A stretch of 64,000 nt of DNA from DATEDA01 sp963820965 (GCA_963820965.1 CAWGCC010000010.1:81662-145661); one strand, 5' to 3'; positions 1-8,929 are shown, counted from the stretch's first letter. Program-made: numbers and translations. Notes: generated by a model from the letters alone, not told the origin.

Positions 1-1
1 G

Positions 2-211
2 CCGACGCCCTGCTCTCGCAGGGGCTTCGTCACTGGCGAGGAGATCGAATGCGCGCTCCACGGCGCACGCTTTCATGTTCCGAGCGGCAAGCACATCGAA
101 GGGCCCGGCAACCGTGACCTAGCGGGAAGGCACGCGACTGCTCCGCAGGAACGACTGATGGATTTACAGCCCGGCGGCCTTGCCGCGTGCGTCCAGGGCG
201 AAAAACGGTAA
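2..211 (+). pseudogene. Rieske-type [2Fe-2S] ferredoxin, 3' part, frameshifted
   Basis: The window opens inside this gene. Downstream of a G-run at 21-24 the frame reads GFVTGEEIECALHGARFHV, with the second Rieske box Cys-x2-His (ECALHG) and the following FHVPSGK strand. Upstream of the G-run the matching residues ADALLSQG lie in another frame, so one extra G in the run would explain the break. Such small Rieske proteins pass electrons to ring-hydroxylating or other oxygenases. The C-terminus after the GPGNRDL segment looks abnormal and ends at a TAA at 209. The first Cys-x-His box lies before the window start. It is either a pseudogene or a homopolymer sequencing error. Confidence 0.45.
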
Positions 212-305
212 CATGCCGCACCCGATATCCGGGTCCCGCGCATGTAACCCTGTACGAGGCGCCGGGCAATTCGTCACTCTCATTCATCACTCTCAAGGAA
301 ACGCA

Positions 306-509
306 ATGGCTACCGGTACGGTCAAGTGGTTCAACGACGCCAAGGGCTTCGGCTTCATCACGCCCGACGACGGCGGCAAAGATCTGTTCGTGCATTTTTC
401 GGCCATCCAGGCCGGCGGCTTCAAGACCCTGAAGGAGAACGACAAGGTGTCGTACGACGTCGGCCAGGGCGCGAAGGGCCCCAACGCCACCAACGTCAAG
501 CCGATCTGA
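306..509 (+). CDS. cspA: CspA-family cold-shock protein
   Basis: This is a 67-residue single cold-shock domain, the full length of the CspA family. It contains RNP1 (KGFGFI, about residues 13-18) and RNP2 (LFVHFSAI, about residues 28-35), the aromatic surfaces that bind single-stranded RNA and DNA and melt mRNA structure as an RNA chaperone in the cytoplasm. The ATG at 306 was chosen because AAGGAA lies 5-10 bases upstream and the family begins MATGTVKWF. A longer in-frame start at 180 would add non-homologous residues. The roughly 90 bases before the start are probably 5' leader, which in this family often carries temperature-responsive structure, though I cannot show that here. Confidence 0.95.
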   Translation: MATGTVKWFNDAKGFGFITPDDGGKDLFVHFSAIQAGGFKTLKENDKVSYDVGQGAKGPNATNVKPI

Positions 510-540
510 CCGTCCAACCTTTCGGACTGCATTTGCCGAC

Positions 541-957
541 ATGTCCGCCCAGACCCGGAAGCAGCATCGCTGGCCGTTCGGCGTCAGGCCGCTGACGCCG
601 AAGCTCGGCGCCGAGCTCATCGGCGTCGACCTCGTGCGCGGCGTGGACGACGCGCTGTTCCGCTCGATCCACGAGGCCTTCCTGGACTACCAGGTGCTGC
701 TGTTCGGTACGCAGGACCTGCCGCCGGGCCGGCAGGTGGAATTCGCCCGCCACTTCGGCGAGGTGCAGATCCACGTCATGAACCAGTACCACGCCGACGG
801 CTACCCCGAGCTGTATCGCCTCTCCAACCTCGACGAGCACGGCAACCCAAACGGGAAGCACCCGGACAAGGGAACGCTCGCGTGGCACACCGACGGCTCG
901 TGGCGCCGCGCCACCGGCCAGGCCACCATCATCTACGGCGAGGTCGTCGCCGGCCCG
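541..957 (+). pseudogene. TauD/TfdA-type Fe(II)/2-oxoglutarate dioxygenase, 5' fragment
   Basis: About 139 residues match the N-terminal half of TauD-family dioxygenases. They include the GAELIGVDL segment and the first metal ligands H116 and D118 in AWHTDGSW. Homology stops at about EVVAGPIG; the rest of the double-stranded beta-helix, including the second iron-binding histidine and the 2-oxoglutarate arginine, is absent. The frame then runs into unrelated sequence that in another frame is a LysR regulator fragment. The product cannot be a working dioxygenase. Its start is 31 bases after the cold-shock gene. The junction is either a genomic deletion or an assembly chimera. Confidence 0.75.
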
Positions 958-1268
958 ATCGGCAGTGGCTGCATCGAGTATTCGAGAGCAGCGGCTTCGC
1001 TCCTCCGGAAGTCACGATGGAGACAAGCGCGACGCCGCTCAGGCTGCACGCGGTGGCTTCGTCCGGATTGCTGGGCTTCGCCCCAAGGCGATTCGTGCGG
1101 CAAGCCGCGCCCCGGCTGCGCCTGGTGGAACTTCGCGTCAAGGAACTGACGTGGCCCTGCCGCCTTGGCGTGAGATACCGAAAAGACGCTTACTTGTCTC
1201 CCGCGGCCCGCCGGCTGATCGAGATACTCAAGGCCACGGCCCGTGCGATCACCGATGAGGCGGCGTGA
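948..1268 (+). pseudogene. LysR-type regulator, C-terminal effector-domain fragment
   Basis: In the frame ending at the TGA at 1266, roughly 105 residues resemble the end of LysR substrate-binding domains. They comprise RQWLHRVFESSGFAPPEVTME, then a LLGFAPRRF segment, RLRLVELRVKELTWPCRLGV and the characteristic tail YRKDAYLSPAARRLIEIL. No DNA-binding domain precedes it. The fragment abuts the truncated TauD gene at about 945-957 in a different frame. In many proteobacteria a LysR regulator lies near dioxygenase genes, so this could be one former locus collapsed by deletion. It is not expected to be functional. Confidence 0.7.
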
Positions 1269-1359
1269 GGTCGGGCAGAGGGCAAGAGCGACAAGCAATG
1301 TCGGTGTTTGCTCCACCTCGATGTTCCTGGCCTTTGCCGCCGGCCCGTGCTTGGGCGCG

Positions 1360-3039
1360 CTAGCGCTTCATCGCCTTCGCGCGCAACGCGTCGAGAGTCG
1401 TCTGCGTCGTGATCGCCTGCGGATCGATCCGGACCTCGATCAGCGAGGTCTTGCCGGACGCGACGCACCGCTCGAACGCCGGCTGAAACTGGCCCGTTTC
1501 CTCGACGACCTCGCCGTGCGCCCCGAACGCGCGTGCGTACGCGGCGAAGTCGGGATTCCGTAGATCCGTGCCGTAAACGCGGCCCGGGAACTCGCGCTCC
1601 TGGTGCATGCGGATTGTCCCGTACATCCCGTTGTTCACCACGATGAAGATCACCGCGGCATCGTACTGCAGCGCGGTCGCGATCTCCTGGCCGTTCATCA
1701 GGAAGTCGCCGTCGCCGCTGAACGAGAGCACCATCCGCCTCGGCGCGGCGATCTTCGCCGCGACGCCCGCCGGCACCCCGTAGCCCATCGCGCCCGAGGT
1801 CGGCCCGAGCTGGGTCCGGAAGCGCGGGTGCCGGTAGAAGCGGTGCACCCAGCCGGAGAAGTTGCCCGCGCCGTTGGTGAGGATGGCGTCCTCGGGCAGA
1901 CGGCGCTGCAGCCAGTCGACGATGTCCCACATCTGCACGCGGCCGGGCATCTCCCGCCGCGCCGTCCACTCGCGGTACTCGGCGTTCACCGCGCGCGTCC
2001 ACTCGCGCCAGCGCGCCGCATCGACCGGCGCCATCGCCGCGAGCGCCGCGGCGATCTGCGGCATCCCCGAGTTGATCAGCAGCTCGCCCTGGTAGACGCG
2101 TCCGAGCTCCTCGGCACCAGGGTGCACGTGCACCAGGCGCTGCGCGGGCCGCGGCGGCACGAGCAGCGTATAACCGCTCGTCGTCATCTCGCCGAGACGC
2201 GGGCCGATCGCGAGCACGAGATCGGCATCCTTGATCCGCTGCGCGAGCTTCGGGTTGAGGCCGATGCCGACGTCGCCGGCGTAGTTCGGATGGCGGTTGT
2301 CGAAGACGTCCTGGAACCGGAACGCGCAGCCGACGGGGATCACGTTCGCCTCCGCGAACCGCCGCAAGTCTTCGCACGCGCGCTCGTCCCAGCCGCTGCC
2401 CCCGACGATCGCGAACGGCCGTTCAGCGCCGGCCAGCAGCGCGCGCAACCGCTCGATGTCCGCAGCCGCAGGCGACGCCTGCACCTCGCGGAACGGGTCG
2501 GCGTCGGCGACCGCCGCGGACATCGTCAGCACGTCCTCGGGCAGCGCGAGCACCACCGGCCCTTTGCGGCCCGACATCGCGCAGTGGAACGCGTGGCTCA
2601 GGTATTCCGGGACGCGGTCGGCGCGATCGATCGACGCGACCCACTTCGCCATCTGGCCGAACATGCGGCGGTAGTCCATCTCCTGGAACGCCTCGCGCTC
2701 GACGAAGTCGGTGCCGACCTGGCCGATGAAGAGGATCATCGGCGTCGAGTCCTGGAACGCGGTGTGCACGCCGATCGAGGCGTTGGTCGCGCCGGGGCCG
2801 CGGGTGACGAAGCAGATGCCCGGCTTGCCGGTGAGCTTGCCGTACGCCTCGGCCATGTAGGCCGCGCCCCCGTCCTGGCGCGCGACGACGAGCTTGATCG
2901 CGTCCGGCGCGTCATGGAGCGCGTCGAGCACGGCGAGATAGCTCTCTCCGGGGACGCAGAAGGCGGTGTCGACGCCGTGGACCTTCAGCTGGTCGACGAG
3001 GATCCGCGCGGCGGTACGTTGCTCCAGGTCGTGCTTCAT
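1360..3039 (-). CDS. Acetolactate synthase-like thiamine-diphosphate enzyme
   Basis: At 559 residues this is the normal length for the IlvB/pyruvate-oxidase-like family. It has the N-terminal PYR domain (VPGESY at 29-34), a central Rossmann domain, and a C-terminal PP domain with the Mg-ThDP motif GDGDFLMNGQ followed by VVNNGMYG (about residues 440-470). Members decarboxylate 2-oxo acids and transfer the two-carbon unit. This clade (RGPGATNASIGVHTAFQDS) is not the biosynthetic IlvB, and its substrate is unknown. At the family's catalytic glutamate position the codon is GAC, giving D56 in RQDGGA. It is preceded on the same strand by the aldehyde dehydrogenase gene only 50 bases upstream, so the two probably form an operon producing and then oxidising an aldehyde. 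Confidence 0.88.
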   Translation of the reverse strand: MKHDLEQRTAARILVDQLKVHGVDTAFCVPGESYLAVLDALHDAPDAIKLVVARQDGGAAYMAEAYGKLTGKPGICFVTRGPGATNASIGVHTAFQDSTPMILFIGQVGTDFVEREAFQEMDYRRMFGQMAKWVASIDRADRVPEYLSHAFHCAMSGRKGPVVLALPEDVLTMSAAVADADPFREVQASPAAADIERLRALLAGAERPFAIVGGSGWDERACEDLRRFAEANVIPVGCAFRFQDVFDNRHPNYAGDVGIGLNPKLAQRIKDADLVLAIGPRLGEMTTSGYTLLVPPRPAQRLVHVHPGAEELGRVYQGELLINSGMPQIAAALAAMAPVDAARWREWTRAVNAEYREWTARREMPGRVQMWDIVDWLQRRLPEDAILTNGAGNFSGWVHRFYRHPRFRTQLGPTSGAMGYGVPAGVAAKIAAPRRMVLSFSGDGDFLMNGQEIATALQYDAAVIFIVVNNGMYGTIRMHQEREFPGRVYGTDLRNPDFAAYARAFGAHGEVVEETGQFQPAFERCVASGKTSLIEVRIDPQAITTQTTLDALRAKAMKR

Positions 3040-3086
3040 GGCGTGATGAGCCGGTCGACGTAGAGCGCGAGGATGAGCCCCGGCAT
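3036..3086 (-). CDS. Possible 16-residue leader ORF coupled to the ThDP enzyme gene
   Basis: Between the aldehyde dehydrogenase stop and the ThDP enzyme start there is a tiny ORF, MPGLILALYVDRLITP. Its TGA overlaps the downstream ATG as ATGA. The downstream gene lacks a visible Shine-Dalgarno of its own, so translation through this ORF could couple the two. There is only a weak AGGAT before the small ORF. It may equally be chance; I know no family match. Confidence 0.2.
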   Translation of the reverse strand: MPGLILALYVDRLITP

Positions 3087-3089
3087 ATC

Positions 3090-4532
3090 CTAGGCCGCCG
3101 GGCTGACGTAGACCGTCTTCACCGTCGTGTAGAACTCGGCGGCGTAGCGTCCCTGCTCGCGTGGCCCGTAGCTCGAGGCTTTCCGGCCGCCGAACGGCAC
3201 GTGGTAGTCGACGCCGGCCGTCGGCAGGTTCACCATCACCATGCCCGCGGCGGAGTTGCGCTTGAAGTGCTCGGCGTGCTTGAGCGAGCCCGTCGCAATC
3301 CCCGATGTCAGCCCGAACGGCGTGTCGTTGGCGACCGCGAGCGCCTCGTCGTAGTCCTTGACCCGGATCACCGAAGCGACCGGTCCGAAGATTTCCTCGC
3401 GGTTGATCCGCATCCCCGGCGTCGTCTCGGTGAAGAGCGCGGGTTGCAGGTAGTAGCCCTCGGTCGACCGCTTGAGCCGCTCGCCGCCGACGGCGAGCTT
3501 GGCGCCTTCCTGGCGGCCCACGTCGACATACATCAGGTCCTGCTCGAGCTGCTTTTCGTCGACGACCGGGCCGATGTCGGTCCCGTCCTTCAGCGCGTCG
3601 TCCACCTTGAGCGCCTTCATCTTGTCGCTGAGGGCGGCGACGAAGCGGTCGTGGATTCCCTGCGTGACCACAAGCCGGCTCGCCGCCGTGCAGCGCTGGC
3701 CGGTCGAGAAGAACGCGCTCTGCAGCGCGACGTTCACCGCGACGTCGAGGTCGGCGTCGTCGAGCACCACCTGCGGATTCTTGCCGCCCATCTCGAGCTG
3801 CACCTTGGCGAGCCGTGTCACGCAGTTCAGCGCCACCCGTTGACCGACCGATTGCGAGCCGGTGAAGCTGACCGCATCGACGTCGCGCGAGGTCGACAGG
3901 ATCTCGCCCACTACCGAGCCGCGGCCCATCACGAGGTTGAAGACGCCCTTCGGCAGCCCGCTGCGCGAGATGATCTCGGCGAGCGCCCAGGCACTACCCG
4001 GCACGAGGTCGGCCGGCTTGAACACCACGCAGTTCCCGTAGGCGAGCGCGGGCGCGACCTTCCACGCCGGGATCGCCATCGGGAAATTCCACGGCGTGAT
4101 GATCCCGATGACCCCGACCGGCTCGCGCGTGATCTCCACGCGGATCCCCGGCCGGACCGAGGGCAGCATCTCGCCGGCGAGGCGCAGGGCTTCCCCGGCG
4201 AAGAACTTGAAGATGGAGCCGGCGCGCGCCGCCTCGCCGATCCCCTCGGGCTTCGTCTTGCCCTCCTCGCGGGAAAGCAGGGTGCCGAGCTCCTCCTTCC
4301 GGGCGAGGATCTCGCTGCCGATCTTGTCGAGCGCGTCGGCGCGGGTCTGGACGTTGCTCCGGGCCCAGCCGGGAGACGCCGCCCGCGCCGCGGCGATCGC
4401 CGCGCCGACCTGCGCCTCGTCGGCCTGGACGTATTCGCCGATCACGTCGGCGACGTTGGAGGGATTGCGGTTCGGGGCGGCCTTCGGGGCCGCGGCCCAT
4501 TCGCCGCCGATGTAGTTCTGGTGAGCTTGCAT
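3090..4532 (-). CDS. NAD(P)-dependent aldehyde dehydrogenase, 2-oxoglutarate-semialdehyde type
   Basis: This is a 480-residue aldehyde dehydrogenase with all core motifs. It has the ITPWNFP cofactor loop (145-151), FTGS at 223-226, general base E247 in LEMGGK and the catalytic C281 in FFSTGQRC. The C-terminal signature HVPFGGRKASSYGPREQG resembles dehydrogenases acting on 2,5-dioxopentanoate (2-oxoglutarate semialdehyde) in sugar-acid catabolism, but substrate cannot be fixed from sequence. A GGAG lies 7 bases before the ATG. It is the upstream gene of a probable two-gene unit with the ThDP enzyme. The protein is cytoplasmic, with no signal peptide. Confidence 0.9.
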   Translation of the reverse strand: MQAHQNYIGGEWAAAPKAAPNRNPSNVADVIGEYVQADEAQVGAAIAAARAASPGWARSNVQTRADALDKIGSEILARKEELGTLLSREEGKTKPEGIGEAARAGSIFKFFAGEALRLAGEMLPSVRPGIRVEITREPVGVIGIITPWNFPMAIPAWKVAPALAYGNCVVFKPADLVPGSAWALAEIISRSGLPKGVFNLVMGRGSVVGEILSTSRDVDAVSFTGSQSVGQRVALNCVTRLAKVQLEMGGKNPQVVLDDADLDVAVNVALQSAFFSTGQRCTAASRLVVTQGIHDRFVAALSDKMKALKVDDALKDGTDIGPVVDEKQLEQDLMYVDVGRQEGAKLAVGGERLKRSTEGYYLQPALFTETTPGMRINREEIFGPVASVIRVKDYDEALAVANDTPFGLTSGIATGSLKHAEHFKRNSAAGMVMVNLPTAGVDYHVPFGGRKASSYGPREQGRYAAEFYTTVKTVYVSPAA

Positions 4533-4784
4533 AGGGAGCTCCGGGTGATTGATGACCGGGACGCAAGTATGCCCCGGTTCGGCGCCCCGGCGCGAAAACC
4601 GGCCGCTCGCGCCCGAGATGACGGGCCTGCGGAAGGAGCAGCGGGCCTGGCGGCGGTCTGGTCCGATCGCAAAAACGGGGCACCGGCGGCGCCTATGCTC
4701 CTCCGCAAGGTAGACGGTGTTCGTTCGCCGGCTACTCTGCGGGGGTTCCCTTAACTCCTCCCTGACGCGAACCTTGCGCGAAGC

Positions 4785-7700
4785 TTACGCGCTGGCGAAG
4801 ACCAGGTACTCGACCAGCGACACGCCCCCGAACCCGCCGAACGGGATCAGCAGCGCCCGCACTGCCGGCTGCTGCGTGAGCGGCAGGAACGCCGCTTCCC
4901 GCGTGTTCCGCATCCGGTCGATCAGCGTCCGGAGCCCGCTCGCGAGCCGCGCCGGATCCGCGCCGTCGGCCTGGGGCTGGCCCGCGCCTAGACGGAGGCA
5001 TTCGTCCTCGTAGGCCGCCACGATGCGGGTCCGCGCCTGCTCCGCCGCGCGGCGCAGGCTCAAGGCACACCACGTCGCGTAGAGCGCCGCCGCCGCCAGC
5101 AGCACGAGCATCGGCAGCGGGAAATCCCAGGCATCGAAGACGGTGCTCCGCGACACGATGAGGAGCATCAGGACCGCGAACGGGTAGTAGATGAAGCGGG
5201 TCACGCCGCGCGTCAGCGCGACGATGAACTCGAAGTCGATCCAGCCCTCGAGCAGCCGCGCCGGCACGCCGCAGCGCGCCGCGAAGCGCGCGAGCGTGCG
5301 CCGCGGCCAGACCGTCCGGTGCTCGGCCAGCGCGCGGATGAGACAGGTGGACATCCGCGTCGCGTCGACGACCGAGAAGATCAGCACCACCAGCACGCCG
5401 ACGCTTGCGCTGCGCAGCAGTTGATGCGTCCAGAAGGCGACCTCGCCGCGCGCCGGGACGCTCGGTGGGTCGAGGTAGAGCACGAGCGCCGCGGCCGCGA
5501 ACGCGAGCGCAACGCCGGTCGCGATGCGTCCGGCGCTCGGCCAGAACTCGGTGCGGCGCCGGTAGCGGTGCCACAGCGCGGCGGCGTCCACTTCCGCGTC
5601 ATCGCTGCGGCCGAAGTAGTCGTTGACCGGCGGGAACCCGCTCGCGAACGCGCGCGCGATGCGCCGGAGCGCCGCCACGGCCGGGCGCGCGGCGCACGGC
5701 GAGCCGCCCTCGCGCCGGCGGACCGGCACGAAGAACGCCCGCTGGATCCCGTCGGCCTGGCGCCGCAGCACCGCCCAGCCGTGGGCGAGGAGCGCGAGCC
5801 CGATGAGCGCGGCGCCGAGCCGGAGGTACTCGGTCGGCCAGGTGCTTATTCCTTCGAACCATTCCATTGGCTCGCCCGTCCCGGATTTCGCGTGCAGGAG
5901 CGCGACCGCGGTGGCCGCCGCGGCGCCGAGGACGAGGGCCGTCGCGATCGCGGTCCGCCGCTGCACGCGCGCTTCAAGTACGAGGTGAGCGAGCCAGATG
6001 CCGCAGGCGGTGCCGGCGGCGACGATCACGAAGCCGAGCTCGCGAAGATACGGCGCCCCGCTGCCCGCGACGTCGAGCTGGATCACCCATCGCAGGCCGG
6101 CGAATGCGGCGCCCACGACGCCGACGGCGGCGACGATCCGCTTCCAGTTGTCGCGCACCATCCGGCTGGTCAGGAAGAGCAGCAGAAACGCGGCCACCGC
6201 TCCGCCGGTGAAGAGCCACGCGTGCGGCTGGGCGAGATCGGGACCCATCGTGCTGCGATCGCGGCGCGGGTGCACGTTGCGGCACTCGGCGAAATGATCG
6301 CGATCGCAGCGGCCGCGCGCGCTCGCGCCGTTCGCATCCAGCTCGACCGCGCGCGTCCGGCCGATCTCGTAGAGCTTCTTGCCGGCGAACAGTCGCGGCC
6401 GCGCCGCCGCGTCGTAGTCGAATGCGCCGTCGCCCGTGCGCTCGGCCGCGGTGCGGGCAAAGCTGCCGGCCAGCCATTCGTTGACGAGCTCCTGGCCCGG
6501 CGATTTGGGTTCCGGCACGAGCGCCATCATCGTCCCGAGGAACGCGGCCGTCTGGTAGCCGTCGCGGAACGGTGGCACGTCCCGCTGCAGCCCGGAGTGC
6601 AGCGCGAGCCCGTAGTGCGAGGCCACGACGAGGTTGCGCGCCCACGCGTTCTGATCGGGATGCGTGAGCCGTGCGTCCATGTCGGTCGTGAAGAAGATCG
6701 CGTCCGGGAACATCGGCCGCAGCGCCTGCAGCACGAGCAGCTTGTCGTAGACATCGCTGCCGAGGACGCCGATCGCGCGCACGCCCGGCCGGCCCTGGTC
6801 CTTCTCCTGATCGTCGAAGAGCCGGATGCGGTCGCCGATGCGGCGCAGGTAGTCGAACTGGCTGCGGCCCTCCGAACGGTCGCGGGGGACCACGTTCGCG
6901 AGCAGCTCCTCGGCGTTGGCCGGCTTACGGGAGCTTTCGTCGCGCTTGCGCGCGTTCTCGTCCCGCATTCCCGGCAGCGTACCGTCGAGCCCACGCAGGT
7001 AGCTGAACCACCACATCGGCGCGGCATTGCGGCAGCGCGCGGCGATCTGGTCGCGCAGCGCCACCGGGAGCGAGCGGCCGTAGTCGGTGTCCCATTCGGA
7101 CACGAGGACGATGCCGTCCTGGCATTCCGCCTTGGCATCCCGCGGCGCGGGGTTCACGCGCCGCAGCGCAAGCTCGTCGACCAGCGCGCGGGCGAGGTCA
7201 TCGTCGCCGCCGATCGTCCGCAGCAAGGTGAGTTTCTCGCGCCACGTCTCCGGCACGTCCTTGAGCGTCTCCTTCGGCGCCGTGGCGAAAGCCGAGATGA
7301 AGTGAAGCTTGACCTGGCCGTGCGGCGGGGGCGTCTTGTGCGCGTCCTCGAGGAGGCCCTTGAGCGTTCCGGACCCCGCGGGGCCGAGGATGCGCACCGG
7401 CTCGAACCGCTCCCAGCGCCGGCACGGGCCCGAGCCCGGATCGCAAGCGATGCGCTGGAGGAGCACCGAGAGCCACTGGAGGGCGTCGTCGCCGAACGCG
7501 TCCTCGTCGAGCCAGAGGACGAGCACCTTGTCCTTGCGCGGAACCTCCTTGAGGCCCCGGCGGGGCGGCGGCTCGGCGGTGAACCACTCGTAGGGCACCA
7601 CTTCCGGCACGCGCGCGCCGTCCGCGACGACGTCGGTCCAGATGTAGCCGAGCGCGCCAGGGTTGTCCGGCACGTAGCGGCGCGAGGCGAGACCGGAGAG

Positions 7701-8099
7701 CACGGCGTAGCGCATGCGCCTCCGCGCCTCGACGTCCTCGGCGTAGGGGCTGCCGAACACCATGACCCCGAGGATCGTTACCTTGGTGTCGATGTCCTCG
7801 GTCACCTTGTGGAGCTGCCGGGTAAGCGACGCGGGCTCGTGAAGCGGGTCATTCTCGCTGCGCTTGAGCCGCTGCTCGCGGGTCTCCCGCTTCGCGGATC
7901 GCTGCACCACCTCGAACGGGTCCTGCCAGAGCCGCGCGCGCACGTCCTGCTCGCCGATCGCATTGGCGGATGGCGGGGCAGCGTCGTGGGGCCGCGCGCT
8001 CTCGAGCGGCAGCGTGCGCACGAGCACGCCGGCCGCGAGCAACGCGACTGCCACTAGCGGCAGCGGACTGGAGATCAGATCTTTCGTTTCGCTGGACAT
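4785..8099 (-). CDS. Large membrane protein with about 600-residue N-terminal soluble domain, function unknown
   Basis: This is a 1104-residue protein I cannot assign. It starts with one membrane segment (about residues 12-31). A soluble domain of about 590 residues follows, with alpha/beta-type strands such as VTILGVMVFGSP, KVLVLWLD, VRILGPAGSGTL, IVLVSEWDTDYGR and RAIGVLGSDVYDKLL (about 436), then AIFFTTDMDAR. From about residue 625 there are some nine hydrophobic segments, with a cytoplasmic-looking loop rich in Arg between them. The repeated strand-GSD/TTDMD pattern suggests a ligand-binding fold like type I periplasmic-binding proteins, but that is inference. The ATG at 8099 is preferred over a GTG two codons upstream because GGAG sits 7 bases before it. 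The gene stands alone, divergent from the CoA-binding protein gene. Confidence 0.8.
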   Translation of the reverse strand: MSSETKDLISSPLPLVAVALLAAGVLVRTLPLESARPHDAAPPSANAIGEQDVRARLWQDPFEVVQRSAKRETREQRLKRSENDPLHEPASLTRQLHKVTEDIDTKVTILGVMVFGSPYAEDVEARRRMRYAVLSGLASRRYVPDNPGALGYIWTDVVADGARVPEVVPYEWFTAEPPPRRGLKEVPRKDKVLVLWLDEDAFGDDALQWLSVLLQRIACDPGSGPCRRWERFEPVRILGPAGSGTLKGLLEDAHKTPPPHGQVKLHFISAFATAPKETLKDVPETWREKLTLLRTIGGDDDLARALVDELALRRVNPAPRDAKAECQDGIVLVSEWDTDYGRSLPVALRDQIAARCRNAAPMWWFSYLRGLDGTLPGMRDENARKRDESSRKPANAEELLANVVPRDRSEGRSQFDYLRRIGDRIRLFDDQEKDQGRPGVRAIGVLGSDVYDKLLVLQALRPMFPDAIFFTTDMDARLTHPDQNAWARNLVVASHYGLALHSGLQRDVPPFRDGYQTAAFLGTMMALVPEPKSPGQELVNEWLAGSFARTAAERTGDGAFDYDAAARPRLFAGKKLYEIGRTRAVELDANGASARGRCDRDHFAECRNVHPRRDRSTMGPDLAQPHAWLFTGGAVAAFLLLFLTSRMVRDNWKRIVAAVGVVGAAFAGLRWVIQLDVAGSGAPYLRELGFVIVAAGTACGIWLAHLVLEARVQRRTAIATALVLGAAAATAVALLHAKSGTGEPMEWFEGISTWPTEYLRLGAALIGLALLAHGWAVLRRQADGIQRAFFVPVRRREGGSPCAARPAVAALRRIARAFASGFPPVNDYFGRSDDAEVDAAALWHRYRRRTEFWPSAGRIATGVALAFAAAALVLYLDPPSVPARGEVAFWTHQLLRSASVGVLVVLIFSVVDATRMSTCLIRALAEHRTVWPRRTLARFAARCGVPARLLEGWIDFEFIVALTRGVTRFIYYPFAVLMLLIVSRSTVFDAWDFPLPMLVLLAAAALYATWCALSLRRAAEQARTRIVAAYEDECLRLGAGQPQADGADPARLASGLRTLIDRMRNTREAAFLPLTQQPAVRALLIPFGGFGGVSLVEYLVFASA

Positions 8100-8354
8100 G
8101 GGCACACTCCGTCAGCACGCAGAGTGCGCCGCGTCGCCGCGAACGGGAATACGTCGGTCGCCTTAGGCCTACGCCCTGATTCGCGGCCTATTTCACGTGC
8201 GCTCGACCAACGGCGCGACCGCGGTCGTAGGACTTTCGGCCGACCGGTTCGCTCCCGGGTAATTTCGCCGGAAAAGACGTGCCGGAATACCGCCGGGCAG
8301 CGGCCGGTCCCATGGGAATCCCCCGGTCGAAGCGGAAGCTTGCGATCGGCCGGC

Positions 8355-8360
8355 TAGAAT
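8355..8360 (+). promoter_or_regulatory. Possible -10 box for the CoA-binding protein gene
   Basis: A TAGAAT hexamer lies about 39 bases before the ATG at 8399 in an otherwise GC-rich 300-base divergent intergenic region (8100-8398). No good -35 is found at 16-18 bases upstream. Apart from this I see nothing recognisable in that gap. Confidence 0.25.
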
Positions 8361-8398
8361 ACGGTCGGCGCGTCAACTCAACTCCGATCCCGCCCACG

Positions 8399-8872
8399 AT
8401 GGTCGACGATATCCCGGGCCTCCGCCGCATACTGGCGACGAACAAGGTGATCGCCTTCGTCGGGTTATCCGCCGACTGGTTCCGTCCGAGCTACTTCGCG
8501 GCGAAGTACATGCTCGAGCACGGCTACACGGTGATCCCCGTGAACCCGCGCTATGACGTGATCCTCGGCCAGCGCTGCTACAGATCGCTGCGCGACATTC
8601 CCGTCAAAGTCGACATCGTCGACTGCTTCCGCAAGACTGCGGACATCATCCCGATCGCAGACGACGCGATCGCGATCGGGGCGAAGGTGCTCTGGCAGCA
8701 GCTCGGCGTGATCAACGCCGAGGCGGCGCGCAAGGCCGAGGCCGCCGGCCTCGAGACGGTCATGGACCGCTGCGTGAAGATCGAGCACGCGCGGCTCTTC
8801 GGCGGCCTCAACTGGGCGGGCGTGAACACCGGGGTCGTGTCGGCAAAGCGGCCGAAGTACATCGCGAACTAA
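8399..8872 (+). CDS. CoA-binding domain protein (YccU/CoA_binding_2 family)
   Basis: A 157-residue single Rossmann CoA-binding domain, the usual size for this family. It contains the N-terminal FVGLSAD loop, the strand TVIPVNPRYD, and the downstream VDIVDCFRK and KVLWQQLGV strands. The domain is related to the nucleotide-binding part of succinyl-CoA synthetase and binds CoA, but the family's cellular role is not established. The ATG at 8399 was chosen because homology begins there; the frame is open 40 codons further upstream with unrelated Arg-rich sequence. The stop is followed directly by the promoter of the Phd/PIN module. Confidence 0.85.
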   Translation: MVDDIPGLRRILATNKVIAFVGLSADWFRPSYFAAKYMLEHGYTVIPVNPRYDVILGQRCYRSLRDIPVKVDIVDCFRKTADIIPIADDAIAIGAKVLWQQLGVINAEAARKAEAAGLETVMDRCVKIEHARLFGGLNWAGVNTGVVSAKRPKYIAN

Positions 8873-8892
8873 GCGCGGGCTACATGGCGGCC

Positions 8893-8905
8893 TATAATGG
8901 CCATT
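8893..8905 (+). promoter_or_regulatory. Promoter/operator of the Phd-PIN toxin-antitoxin operon
   Basis: A perfect TATAAT (8893-8898) overlaps a perfect 10-base palindrome AATGGCCATT (8896-8905). A near-repeat ATGGCTATT follows at 8909-8917. Antitoxins of the Phd/YefM family bind palindromes over their own promoter, so this is the likely autoregulatory operator. No clear -35 is visible. The ribosome site GGAGGGGG lies just downstream. Confidence 0.6.
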
Positions 8906-8929
8906 AAGATGGCTATTCTGGAGGGGGCC

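Noticed and set aside
1360..3039. Biosynthetic acetolactate synthase (ilvB)
   Set aside because: Motifs fit a different clade, no ilvN regulatory subunit is adjacent and the neighbour is an aldehyde dehydrogenase.
5319..8057. 912-codon plus-strand frame over the large membrane protein gene
   Set aside because: Composition is that of a reverse-complement GC frame; the minus-strand frame has proper membrane segments and ribosome site.
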